The position numbers were made by a program, and so were the translations under genes. A stretch of DNA of 64,000 bases from Adineta vaga (lineage: Eukaryota > Rotifera), in NCBI GenBank assembly GCA_021613535.1, contig CP075494.1:16554001-16618000 (forward strand), read 5' to 3'. Under the pieces are notes generated by a model. It was not told the DNA's origin, made no database searches, and saw only the letters and a list, made by a program, of their open reading frames with translations. Positions 31,371-42,785 of this stretch are shown one piece after another; within the stretch, counting starts at the first letter, position 1; every line of letters starts with the position of its first letter.

Positions 31371-32651
31371 TCAATATCCTCCATCTCGATGAATATTATG
31401 AATTTTTACTGAGCGAAGTCCTAGCGATCGAATATCATATCCTAATGAAAGAAGAAAAAATCTCAATCGTTTGGTAAGATTCTCTCTTCTCTGTTCATTA
31501 TTCCAATTAGTAAGATCAGCATTCTTAATTCCAATTTGATCACTAATTACATAAGCAAGGTATGCTTCTAATCCCGAATGTTTTAATTCCTTCATAATAT
31601 AACCACCTTCGACATCCACAAGATCAAATAATGAATGTTCTTTAATCCACTTTTCAGTTTCGACAAGAGGCGTGCTCACTTGTTTATAGATTCCTAAAAC
31701 TGGAATATCCGGTAATGATCGAATCCAGTTCAATGCTGACACAGAACCTGCATTCACCCAAAAGGCTGGTGTTATAAAGCTTCCAACTTTGAACTTGTTT
31801 CCAATTGCACCTGCCATACCAGTGATCAAAATTTTGCGAGGACGTCGAGCAACAATACTTTCAAAAAGCCATTTTGCCTCTTCACCATAAACGTTACTAA
31901 CGATCCATATAGTTCTGTTTGTTTTAGTACGTAGAACATAAAGAGGTCGAATACGATTGAGACGTCCAACCCAATTCTCAGTATTTTTTAAATATTTAAT
32001 TAAAAATCTCGGTACATATCTTAATTCTCTGGATGGTGTTTGTTGTATAATATTAGACATTATAGTATTGGCATAGCCATATATGACGAGATCGGCATCT
32101 GGTAGAGTACGAATAATTTTCTCATAATTAACTTTGTCATGTGTTTTTGTCTTAATTGTTAAAAAATTTGGATTTCTCAATGTTGCTGCTCGCACAAGTA
32201 ATTGAATTTTAAGTAAACTTTCATAGCCACCCAAATTTAGAATTAAAATTGACAATATATTCGAATGATCAACAATACCAATAAAATGAAATCTATCAGG
32301 TTTTTGCCATATGATTCGATAACCATTACGAGTTGCCCATAGGATAGCATCGTGTGGTAGCATATCTGTTGCAATGAATTGTTTTGCTTCATTCATTTCT
32401 TTTGAATAATTTGACCAAAGATTCTGAATTAAATATTTAGAAATATTTAAAGCATGTCCATTTGTAAAATCTACATTGATTGCTTCTTCAAGATATCCAT
32501 TCACACTTATATAAGATAGATTCTCATCAATTAATTGTTCAGATACTTCAGCTTTTAGATGAAGTTTATTAATAAATAGATTTACAAAAACAATTAAAAC
32601 CACGACCAAATAATTAATCCATTTTATATTAATAGTTTGAATCATTATCAC
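31371..32651 (-). CDS. Membrane-anchored nucleoside-phosphorylase-like protein
   Basis: 426 aa, single exon, with one N-terminal signal-anchor (about 12-28, INYLVVVLIVFVNLFI). The C-terminal half resembles the PNP/UDP phosphorylase (MTAN) fold: KILITGMAGAIGNKFKVGSF at 273-292, where family members have a glycine-rich phosphate/ribose segment, and LFDLVDVEGGYIMKEL at 341-355, in the place of the DMEGxA ribose-binding Glu motif. The Met-Glu pair is Val-Glu here. The N-terminal 230 residues are not recognised. If active it would cleave nucleosides outside the cytosol; that is inference. The lack of introns and the bacterial family look allow for horizontal transfer, but this is unproven. Confidence 0.5.
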   Translation of the reverse strand: MIMIQTINIKWINYLVVVLIVFVNLFINKLHLKAEVSEQLIDENLSYISVNGYLEEAINVDFTNGHALNISKYLIQNLWSNYSKEMNEAKQFIATDMLPHDAILWATRNGYRIIWQKPDRFHFIGIVDHSNILSILILNLGGYESLLKIQLLVRAATLRNPNFLTIKTKTHDKVNYEKIIRTLPDADLVIYGYANTIMSNIIQQTPSRELRYVPRFLIKYLKNTENWVGRLNRIRPLYVLRTKTNRTIWIVSNVYGEEAKWLFESIVARRPRKILITGMAGAIGNKFKVGSFITPAFWVNAGSVSALNWIRSLPDIPVLGIYKQVSTPLVETEKWIKEHSLFDLVDVEGGYIMKELKHSGLEAYLAYVISDQIGIKNADLTNWNNEQRRENLTKRLRFFLLSLGYDIRSLGLRSVKIHNIHRDGGY

Positions 32652-33391
32652 TTGCGGGAATTAAAACGAAGTTTAATATCTGTCTTCTTTGATTATAAGG
32701 GTTATAACGATATTTTCAAAAAATAACAAGTAGAAAAATACAAATTTACCTGGTGCTATTGTTATTTTGTAAGTGTGTTGTGTAATCAAGTAAAAGAAGT
32801 ACACGTTGACAAAAGAAAATACTTTTCTTTCAAACAATATTTTGAAGTAGATAAAGATTTTAAAAGTTAAGGTCATATTATTTCGAATTCTTTATATGTC
32901 ACAAATATAAGAATGTCAGGTATCAGATGCAACTACCTTTTGCTTACTGTGCATTAATTTCACAGACGCGATGTAAAGCGTCGATAAAAGATAAACGAAC
33001 TTTTGATAGTGACTCTGCAACAAAAGCCTGTGATCATATATGTAAAGTTTGAAAATTCTGTTCAATTGAAAACTATTCTATAAACTCTCAATTAGAAATT
33101 TATGCTGGTAAAGATCTGATACCTTCGAAATCAACATCATTTACATCGACGTCGTGACGTGAGAGAGTGATGAAGGCGGTGGCAAAAATGAAGATACTAC
33201 AGAGATTTTTCAACTAGGATAATTCATTTGAAATTTGAAGGTTGATTTCAATTGAATTCTAGTTTCAAGTTTAACACTATTGCTCTTTATCAAAATCTAA
33301 ACGAATAAACGAAATAGAGAAATAAGGTCATTTTGATTAAAATGTCTATTTGTTATTCTGTTTTCTTTCTACGAAAAGAAAAGAATTTCAA
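32652..33391. other. Intergenic, no gene seen
   Basis: AT-rich, with no repeat of the hairpin family. Confidence 0.45.
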
Positions 33392-36175
33392 TTAATGTTT
33401 GTGTCTTGTAAGTTCAATATTTAATCCTCCTTCAGGTGCATTAACAATATCAGCAGCGGCATAACATGATTGAATTGTCGCTATTTCTCTTTCAGTTAAA
33501 ACATAATCTAAATTGTGATTGATAAAATTAGTCATATCAGCTTCAGCATATCTTCCAAATTCATCTGATTCTTCTCGAATTGTTAATTGTTGTGCTAAAT
33601 TTGGAAAACTATTTTTCAATGGTGTTGTTAAATTAAAATCTTCACTTGGTCCTTGATTTAAAATACATTTTTGAACTAATTTTGCTACATCATAAGCATA
33701 AAATTCTAGCCAAGCTAATGTTGATTTATTTGAATTGTTTACATCGCATTTTCGATCAAATTGATCAGCTAATTTTTTTAATTCATCTCGATTTGGTCGT
33801 ATTTCACCAATCATTGTTTTCCATGCTAAATCAAAATCAGTCATATGTAAAGATAAAGCTGTATTACGCATAAAATCTCTTGCCGATTTTCCACAAAGAT
33901 ACATAGCATGAAGTTCATCATATGGAATACTTTTTAAACCTTCATAAACACTTAGATTAAGTTAAAAAATGTGTTCCACTATGTGCTGAAACACGTTCGA
34001 CTGTGTTCGCAGTATTAGTCAATAATTTCGGATTTTCACCTCGAATATTTCGCAAAGTTATTTGATCGAAATTTAAATTTCTATTAGCGTGTTTCGATGG
34101 ATGAGAACTTAAATTTCCCAAAATAACCGAAACCCAAGGTGCATTTGCAAATAATTGATTAAAACTATTATTTCCTGATTCAATATCATTATCATCATCA
34201 TCAAGATCACCCATAAAATTAAAATAAGTTTCTCTCATAACTTGACAAGCTTTATGAAAATTTCCAATATGATAATTTTGATCATAACCTTCAGGTGCAT
34301 GACGTGGTGGAACATAATGTGTTCCATCTGCTTTTAATTCTGTTTGAACACGTGCATGAAGATTTTGTGCAACTAATGATTCTAATGTATGTAAACAAAT
34401 CGATGTTGGAGAGAAAAGAATTTGCATTTGATGACCTTGAATTGTCAATAATGATGGACCAAGAGTTTTAGCATGAAAATATCTTGCTATACGTCCATTA
34501 TTATGTGGAATTTCGGTAACACGTCCACCAACACGTTGTAAAGCAGCTCCACCACCACTAAAACCATTAATTGTTAAATGTTTCAATTCAGAATATTTTG
34601 AACGAATATGATCAATCATTGCATAAACTTTTCCTAAAGCTTCTTCTTGAAATGATTCAGCACCGCGACCATTTTTTCTAACTGTATGATTTTTGCCAAG
34701 CATTACAATTATTTTTCCACGAAAAGATAAATGTTTTCGATAAATTGGATGATCAATTAATTCAGCAATGAGATGAGGTAATTCTTGTAAATCTCTAACT
34801 GATTCACTTAATGTAACAATATCAAGAACAGTTTCTTTTTCAGCAACACAATTTCCACTTGCTTTTAATAGAAGAAAAACAGCTAAAACATTAACAATTG
34901 ATTTTGTTTCACCAATAATTAATTTATTAAAAATATCTAAATCATTTGGAATTAATTTTAATCGACCAAATATTCTTCCAGCTGTTTTATTCAATTTTAT
35001 TAATTCATCTTGATTTGTTAATTTTAATTTTTCAATTATTTGTTCATTATTTAAACATTTATTAATAAAATCTTTTTGTTCTTTTAATGATAAAGATAAA
35101 AAATCTTCATGTAAATGATTCATTTTTAAAAGATATGTTAATGTATTCATTATATCAATTGAATTATGTCGAATATCAATTTGTGTATAATAAAAACCAA
35201 ATGTTCGAATTTTATAAATAAATTCTTCAGTATTTTTAAGAGATATAAGATCATTAATAAATTCTTCAGATATTTTATAAGAATTTGATTTAAGTTTTTG
35301 TTCAATTAAATCAATTTCTCTTGATGAAATTTCTTTTAAATCAATTAAATATAATTCTTTAATTCTTTGTTTTAATTGTTGAATTGCTCTTTCTAAAGCT
35401 TTTATATCAGCATTTTCATTTCCATCACCATCATCAGCTGACCAAATTGATGCTTGAATTTTTGGTATATTAACATCAATAACTTTTTTATATTCTGGAA
35501 AATCTTCTAAAGTTTTAATTAATTGTTTTCTTAATTTTGATGTTGTATAATAAATCATATCAAGAATTGCTAATGTTTCATTAACTTCTTCTTCAATTGT
35601 TTTCTTTCTTCCAGTTAAAGGTAAATCTTGAATAACTTTTAATTGATCAGAATAATCAATATTTTATCATCTAATAATTTATCAAAAACAATACCACCTT
35701 GAATTGTATATTCCATTGATGTTGGATTTGTTGGATGCATTGTTAAACTAAATATTGCAAATGCATTTTCATTGAAAAATTTTGCAACTATTTCTGGTTC
35801 AACATTTTCTTCTCTCATTCGAGTAAAAACATAATCAAATCGATCAGCTGTTGCTGTACTATTTGGATTTTCAATTTTTTCATTATAAATTTTTGCATTA
35901 ACAAATTTTCGAATACGACGTTCTAAATCCATTATTTTCGCATAATATTCGATTAATTTTTCTCGTTCAAGACTTCCAAATGGTAATTCATTTAAAGTTT
36001 TCTGATAAATATCAATACGTTTTTGACGATCAGGATTTGTTGAGATATGAAAAATTTTTCTTAAATAACCAGCTATTTTGTTATTTTCTTTCGCTATTTG
36101 ACTTATAAATCGATAACGAATAGTTTTTTGGTCATCGAATAATTCTAAAATTTCATCTTCCATTTCTTTTTTCAA
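33392..36175 (-). CDS. Phosphoenolpyruvate-carboxylase-like gene, frame broken twice
   Basis: One intronless coding stretch read in three frames: 36175 to about 35665, about 35665 to 33957, and about 33950 to 33392. A single-base loss near 35665 and a single-base gain near 33950 explain both breaks. No splice sites fit, and no other stops occur in about 925 codons. PEPC landmarks occur in order: FSLTMHPTNP (HPT histidine), IWSADDGDGNEN (W.GDRDGNP), FYYTQIDIRHNS (LDIRQES), VTLSESVRDLQELP, and VTEIPHNNGRIARYF (RVTEQGE). The SDSAKDAG and FHGRGGSIGRGG loops are altered to NHTVRKNG and NGFSGGGAALQRVGG, and the final NTG is missing. PEPC makes oxaloacetate from PEP and bicarbonate in bacteria and plants; animals usually lack it. 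This is a divergent, possibly horizontally acquired homologue whose activity is doubtful. The frameshifts could be assembly errors. Confidence 0.65.
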
Positions 36176-37703
36176 ATGATTTTTCTAAAATTAAAAAATT
36201 GAAAGAAACCTATATTTTATTATTAATTGATTGATTATCATTCATGAAATGATAAAAGTATTAATCAATTTTGTAGAAAAGATTCGGAATTATTCTCTTC
36301 GACGAAATAAATTTCAATAGAAATACAATTGAATAAGAATAAAATAAATATAAGTTAAGAAAAGAAAGTCATATTCCTTCCAATAATAGAACATACAAAC
36401 CTGTATACAATACTTCCTACCTATAAGGACTATTTCTTGTTTTTCTCTTTTCTTTTCTTCGTTGATTATAAACATATATTTCAGTGAGTAAACAAATTTT
36501 TTGATAAGCAAACAAATGTGAAAGTAAAGCTTAACTTGTTTTCTTTTCTCGATGAAAACAGAATGAAAGAAAAAAAACCAATCATGCATGCAAACCTTTA
36601 AGAAAACTTTTTTTCGTTATTTTACTAGATCAAGTCAAACAAATAAAAATTCAGAAGAGAAAAAATGAACATAGTAAACATAAAATATATAAACGAGTTG
36701 AGGGTGTGGGTGTGGCTATCTCCTCTTTTTTCACACCCACACCCTCAAGAAGAAACAAATAAATTGGAGTTTTAGGAAAACAAATAGGAGAAAATCTCTA
36801 TCAACTCATTCGCAACGTTTGAAAATCTGGAATCTTTCCGGAACGTCTGGCAACTCTGGATGGAACACTCTATAGCATCCATAATGGATTATTTAAAAAA
36901 TTATCAAACTCTGAAACACTGTTAATAACGATCTTTTTGTTTGCGTAAATTTGCATTTCCACTTCATTAAACGTCAATCTGTCACAAAAATATTTCACTA
37001 TCAAAGGGTTTATTATCATTTTTTTAATTTTCATAAAAGTTTTTTTGTAAGCAAATAGGCATTATAAAAAATCATAACCTGAAATTAATGATATTCTAAT
37101 TTTTCTCTGGCACGTAAAGCCGTGTTTATGACATAATTATGAAATTTTTATACGAAAAGCATTTAAACAAAAGAACTCAAGAAGAGTGCGCGTGATAGTA
37201 GTTGCAATATACTTCAGATTTTCTAATTGTGAAGAGAGTTTTCATGAGCCCATCGGAAAATTCAATTTTATGGTCGCGATAAATGTATCATTTTCTTTCG
37301 CCACTTGACTCCTCACGCAAAACTGAGCTTATGAAAGATTTTTAAGAATTCTGTACTGTAATCTGATGGAGTTATAAGTATTGAAACAACGAAGGGTCTA
37401 AAAACTCAAAGAAAAGAATCATCTCTAGTATTTTGCCTATATCTTGGGCATATTTTATCCATTTTTTTCGGCCAACGTCTCATTCGTATATTTACTTATG
37501 GTCAAATTCTTCCAATGAATTTTTCACAGAAATTTTCAATGATGAATAATCACTTCTTCTCTGCTTCTCTCTTTACATAATTATAACCTAGAGTTATAAA
37601 AAGACAAAAAAAAAAGAGAAAAAGAATCTATATATATATACGTCTGTCGGAGTCTTCTATTTCATATTTTATTATTAAACAGCAGAGATTAATTTGCAAC
37701 AAT
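36176..37703. other. Intergenic between divergent genes
   Basis: 1.5 kb of AT-rich DNA holding one strong hairpin (36697) and a TATATATATA run at 37631-37640 about 65 bp before the GPCR ATG. No gene seen. Confidence 0.45.
36697..36750. repeat. Telomere-like hairpin 9 (best pairing)
   Basis: GTTGAGGGTGTGGGTGTG and CACACCCACACCCTCAAG pair almost perfectly around a 17-base loop. Confidence 0.8.
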
Positions 37704-38904
37704 ATGGAAAATACATCTGCTGTGCTCCTTCAGTCCCGCGATGAAATCACCTATGAGGACTATTACTATCCACCTCTTGCTACCAAGTTTTATTTATGGG
37801 GATATCTGAGTTTATTCATTCTTGGTTATACTGGCAATAGTGCTAGTCTACTTACATTTACTCGACCAATACTAAGAGCGAGTTCAACTGGCACATTATA
37901 TATTGCCTTAGCTATCTCAGACATCTGTTTTTTATCTGCATTAATTTTTGATTTTATTAATTATGGTTTACGGTTCCAACTGGATACACGGATTGATCTC
38001 AATTTTATATGTCGCTGGCGTGAATTTCTGATGAATGCGAGTCAATTCTGTTCAGCATGGATTCTTGTCATTATTGCAATGGATCGATGGATTCGCACAC
38101 GATTTCCATACAAATCACCTGCTATTTGCACTCAAAAGAAAGCTTTGATAGCTATAGCTATTCTCTATAGTATCACCATCGGTCTTCATGTCATGTTCTT
38201 GACATCATTGTTTGGATCAACAGGTGATTCGATACCAATTTTTGATTGTACACCAATTTTCGATGTATCGAATGATTTTGCCAGTTTTTATCTTCTAACA
38301 TGGCGTATCCTACAAGTAAGATACTTTCGTATTGATCATTTGTTCATAAGGTCATTTCATTTATATAGTCACCGATCAGTTGTCTTGTTCCTGTTGGGTT
38401 AATATTATTTTTTGTTGTTGATATGTTTATCAAGATACGTCTTCGAAAAACCGCTGTACATCAACAGCAAATCCATGTTCAAAATCGAAATCAAACAGTT
38501 AGACATAATAATCGTGTACAAAATCAATTATTTCTTCTCATGCTGTCAAATGTCATCATATTTTTCACTACAACTGTTCCGATTGGTGTATATCGTATTC
38601 TATATTTTCGTGTGTTGTTAGTTTCCATTGATGTGGATATTCCATTTATCACAAATTTACTTGTTGTTTTAACTTGGTTTTTGGGTATTAATTATGCAGT
38701 AAGTGTAAAGTATTAGAGAAATGAAACTAATTTGATTCTATTTAGATAAACTTCTATGTTCATTGCTTAACTTCAACATTATTTCGCAAAGAATTCAAGA
38801 AATGTTTCAGTTTTTTATGCATCTTTTGTCAAAGAAGAGGAGTTCGTATGGATAACGTTACGGCTATGTACTCAGCTAGAAAAAACAAAAATTTACAGAG
38901 ATAA
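37704..38904 (+). CDS. Rhodopsin-like GPCR, three exons
   Basis: Exons 37704-38315, 38369-38698 and 38746-38904 join in frame (introns 53 and 47 nt, GTAAG donors) to give 366 aa with seven hydrophobic segments. TM1 carries GYTGNSASLLTF, with the conserved Asn. TM3 ends AWILVIIAMDRWIRTRFPY (DRW in the place of DRY). TM6 starts at LLMLSNVIIFFTTTVPIG. TM7 is assembled across the last intron as GINYAINFYVHCLTS, in the place of NPxxY. Such receptors in rotifers are usually taken to be peptide receptors; the ligand is unknown. The N-terminus is short and acidic with Tyr residues, and the tail is basic. Confidence 0.85.
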
Positions 38905-39749
38905 AAATACTAATTGTGTTTTAATTTTAACATTAGAACGATGAAAGTTATTTTTTTAATCCAAATGTGGAAAAAAAGGATCTTCTCTACTTTTAATTAT
39001 ACGTACTTTTTCAGTACTTTCACATAGAATATTATATTAAGAACGAGTTTTTCTCAAATACTATCAAAAGAAACCTATGATTCATTATTTTTTCACTCTC
39101 AAATAAAAATCATCTGAAACAGGTTTTATTGATAACTTCTTCATTAAACAAGGATTACTAATTGTTCAAAGTTTGTTCCTACATAAAGGGCAGACTTTGT
39201 TTCTTTTATGTGTAAAGAATTCTTATTGTTACTGAAGGCTTAAAAAGATATTCCATCGAAGAAGACTAGCAAAGTATAGTAAGAAGCTGCCTAAAATTGA
39301 TCATGAACTCGTTGAGAGTATAAATGAACGATCAAGATCTTTGTGAGATGATGAGATCTTTTTCATCTTTATGTTTCCTTTCACTGACGACAAAAGCAAA
39401 GGTTAGCGGACATCATGTAGTGTGGGGAGCACGATAGATTAGTAAATTAGATCAAAATTAAGTCAATGAATTGTTGAATAACTTTTCAAATACTTCAATA
39501 TTTCAAAGTAGAATTCATTTTCTCTTTCGTATGCATATAATACGCATCTTTAAACTTCGATTATCAGTTAATGAAAAAGTTATTCGTAAATATATGATAA
39601 TCATATGAATGAATTATACTTATAGGATTAAATTTAGAAAATGAGGGAATTTGAACGGATAAAAATCAATGAATTAACATCTAAGAATACTGATCTACCA
39701 TCGATTACCGTCGAAATTATTCTACGAAAAGTATTGAGAAAACCATAAC

Positions 39750-39797
39750 AGATGGGTGTAAGTGAAGAAGAGATGCCTTGATCCACATCCCCGTGTT
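39750..39797. repeat. Weak hairpin-family relic
   Basis: AGATGGGTGTAAGTG and GATCCACATCCCCGTG; poorly paired. Confidence 0.3.
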
Positions 39798-40407
39798 TTA
39801 ATGATGCATATTTATTTGAAAAATTCGATATAAATTTCCCATAATAATTTAGGGTGATCCCATGGGAAACGTACCACGTTTACGTCGACTTTCTTAGAAT
39901 TTGTTCAAACTTTCAGGGTTTGTAGACATCAACGAGCTGATCATTTTGGTATAAAAATATCTTAGGTTTGCTTCTAGTTTGACCAAAAACGACTCATCAC
40001 AAAATTAGGTAAAAATACGCAAAATTGGGTGTTGAGGAAGAGTATTTTGCCTATTTTATCCCCATTAAAAATCGAAACCCTGACTTTTTACATATATTCT
40101 GATAGCCGCTCTTCTGCTCTATCGACTCATACACAAATCAAATAACTTGGATTAGTTAAGTGAGCCTGGTATAGCGTGCATCTGACCCCACGATAGCGCG
40201 GTCCTGCCGAATTCGGCTGAGTGGAAGTATAGTAGGTTTTGTAGAGCGTCTCTTGCTCTATCTCCTAGCATATAAGGCTCCTCACCCGGTTTCGATTTTC
40301 GTTCGTTAGAAAGCTCAAAAGATTTATCTACTCCTATAATTGAGCAAATTTCGATATAATATATTCATATTTAGTCTCAATTAAATACGAAGGTTTACTC
40401 ATTATTT

Positions 40408-40466
40408 TTTGACAGTGAGAGTGAATGACTGTGAATCAGTATCATTCAGTACACCCACACTCTAGA
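40408..40466. repeat. Weak hairpin-family relic
   Basis: GACAGTGAGAGTGAATG and GTACACCCACACTCTAGA. About 145 bp after the stop of the MLKL-like gene. Confidence 0.4.
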
Positions 40467-40610
40467 TGAAAGAAAGACAATATCCGTAAAACTGATAATA
40501 TAGTCATTGTTGATCTTATAGTTTAACCAATTTATCATATTCATTTATTAATTTGCCTGAAAACTTTTACACCATTCTTATTTATAATAATATATGAAAT
40601 TAGTTTCCTC

Positions 40611-41768
40611 TCATTGAGATTTGACAAATGACATCTCAAACAGACCACCAGGTACCATAGTCCATCCATGTGGTACAAACAGGATACCTTCAAAAGCACG
40701 TCTCGCTGGATTCCACGTCACTTGAAACACACATTGATGACCAAGGTTTAACTGCGGATTACCAGTACCATACTAAATAAATCGAAATAAAAACTTCTCA
40801 GTTTGACTATTGCATGGAATATACATACTTTATACGACTGAACGATTTTGATCTCTTTGATTTCCTTCGAATATGATCCGCTCAAAATAAATTGCCCTAC
40901 ATTATCTACGCCATCACCATGAAATGTATTGTTATTTGCATTGAAATTCATCGAGTGTGTGAACGGGCCGTGCCACATTCCATATTGATAGTAACGGTTA
41001 GACCAGATACCATTGATAAAAATGTCATCTGATGAAGATAAGATCGAAGAAAAAATAGCAGCTAAATAAATGATGAGTTTTCTTTGAGAAATATCTGCAT
41101 AAAATATGTTCCCAGATAAACTTACATCCATCTTTTTTGTCAGATATTGAATTTTCTGTATTAAACGTGTGTGGAACAGCTACGCTATCTTGTCCAATTA
41201 TCTTTTCTTTGTTTCGATGTTTTCCTCTGATTTCTTCAATTTTCTCATTTAGAACTCCAAGTTCATGAAGTATTTGTTTAGAATAAAGATGAAAGTAATG
41301 CTGCTGTTGTGTGAAAATTTTCAATATTTCTTGGAGATCTTCTTTTTGATCGTGTTCATCCTGATTTTTGTCGATCAGATTCTGCACAACAATACCCATG
41401 GTGAGTTCAGAATAGTAGCTTTGCAGCTGATTGTTAAGATCTGTAAATTTTTTTTGATGATTGGAACTCAAGAAGAATTGTTTTATGGATCTCTTGTCTC
41501 CAAATTGAGTAATAAATGCAAGACATTCCTGAGTAAATGCATAAAAGCTTTCGACTGTTTCAGTCAATGTAGCCATTTGCTGTTGGACGTTTTCGTAAAA
41601 TTTTACTGATTGCAAATACGAAATCGTTCTTTCTATACGTACAGTGAGTCTTTGACATTGACACTTGTTTACCTTTGCTTGTTCAGATTTCTCTCTTATC
41701 TTTTTCACTACAGTAATAATATTCGGTATAATGGTGCCAACTAAAGGAATCACGCTGAACGGATCCAT
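40611..41768 (-). CDS. MLKL-NTD/HeLo-like four-helix protein with C-terminal beta-type domain, three exons
   Basis: Exons 41768-41126, 41028-40829 and 40772-40611 (introns 97 and 56 nt) join in frame to give 334 aa. The N-terminal 135 or so residues resemble the four-helix bundle of MLKL: MDPFSVIPLVGTIIPNI, then KCQCQRLTVRIERTISYL, aligned with the CKKQCRRL region of MLKL as I recall it, then FFLSSNHQKKFTDLNNQL. In MLKL and fungal HeLo proteins this bundle permeabilises membranes in regulated cell death. A linker rich in Gln and Lys follows. The C-terminal domain has FINGIWSNRYYQYGMWHGPF, then GDGVDNVGQFILSGSY, then GTGNPQLNLGHQ and GWTMVPGGLFEMSF; I do not know it from a named family. No kinase domain is present. 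The function is inferred from the helix bundle only. Confidence 0.6.
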
Positions 41769-42785
41769 TGGTATTATGAGAATTTGAGTAGCAACAATCT
41801 AAGAAGTACAGTAATAACAAGAGGCACCATTATACTTTTATATGAGTATAGTTTAAATTGTTATTATTTTGCATTTCCTCTACCTTGGGCGTCTGTCAAC
41901 CATTATTTTGCATATAGAGACATACTATTAATGACGAAAATGAAACTGTCATACACAATTTAATATTAATGTTATAGACTATCTGTTCTGTACAAAACAG
42001 AAACTCATGATATGTTGCCTACCATAACACTTTACCTTCCTGTATACCGCCCACTTTTGCGTTCTGACACGACGTAAGAAGAAAAATAAAAAATCACACT
42101 CTCTTGCATTTTGTCACATACGATAAGACAGAACGAAAAAAAACGAAAAACTTTTACGTTCTGTCTGTGGTATCCAAAAGGTTAAATATCACAGATGTAC
42201 AAATGTAGTGCTGATATTTAGCAAGTGAAAAATATTTCAAAAGTCAGGTTATTTACTATTTGATGGTGTAGTCGATTGTGACATTGGAAATATTGAGAAT
42301 GTCGATGTGAATTTAAAAAGATTTTTTTATCTTCATCTCAATCATTCACAACTTTATCTGTAAAAATCGATCGAAAATTTCACATTCTACACTCTATTCA
42401 GCACTGTTTCGGAAATAATCTACTACACTACGTCATGATATATAGTTCTTTCCATTCTGTTCATGGCCACACCCATATACATATGTATATGACACATGAA
42501 TTGTCATAAGACGTGTGCTTCATCTATCACTGTCTCTATCCTCTTTTAACCTCTCTTCTCTCGTAGTCAATGACTAGGAGATTACTCTAAATAAAAAATC
42601 CTCTATTTTTTCCATGAATTTCACGTAATTACCTTTCGCAGTTTACCAAATATTTTTATTATTTGCTCTTTTTAACATTTAATAAATGAAAATACTAATT
42701 GAAGTAGTTTATTTAAAACAATGTAAGTGATTATATCTTAAGGTTTATATTCATATACAGATACTTAATTTCCATCAGTTGTTCA
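41769..42785. other. Intergenic, contains a small TTAA-type MITE
   Basis: No gene seen apart from the element listed at 42035. Confidence 0.4.
42035..42181. mobile_element. Possible piggyBac-type MITE
   Basis: Ends CCTTCCTGTATACC and, inverted, CCTTTTGGATACC. The right flank is TTAA (42182-42185) and the left flank is TTTA. 147 bp, no coding capacity. The ends differ from the other two TTAA elements. Confidence 0.4.

Larger units (their letters stand above)
38905..40610. other. Intergenic; weak hairpin relics
   Basis: 1.7 kb. A GC-richer patch at about 40150-40290 was examined for a tRNA and rejected. No gene seen. Confidence 0.45.

Noticed and set aside
40150-40290. GC-richer patch that might be a tRNA or small RNA
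   Set aside because: No TTCRA-type T-loop with matching acceptor stem and no A/B box spacing could be found.
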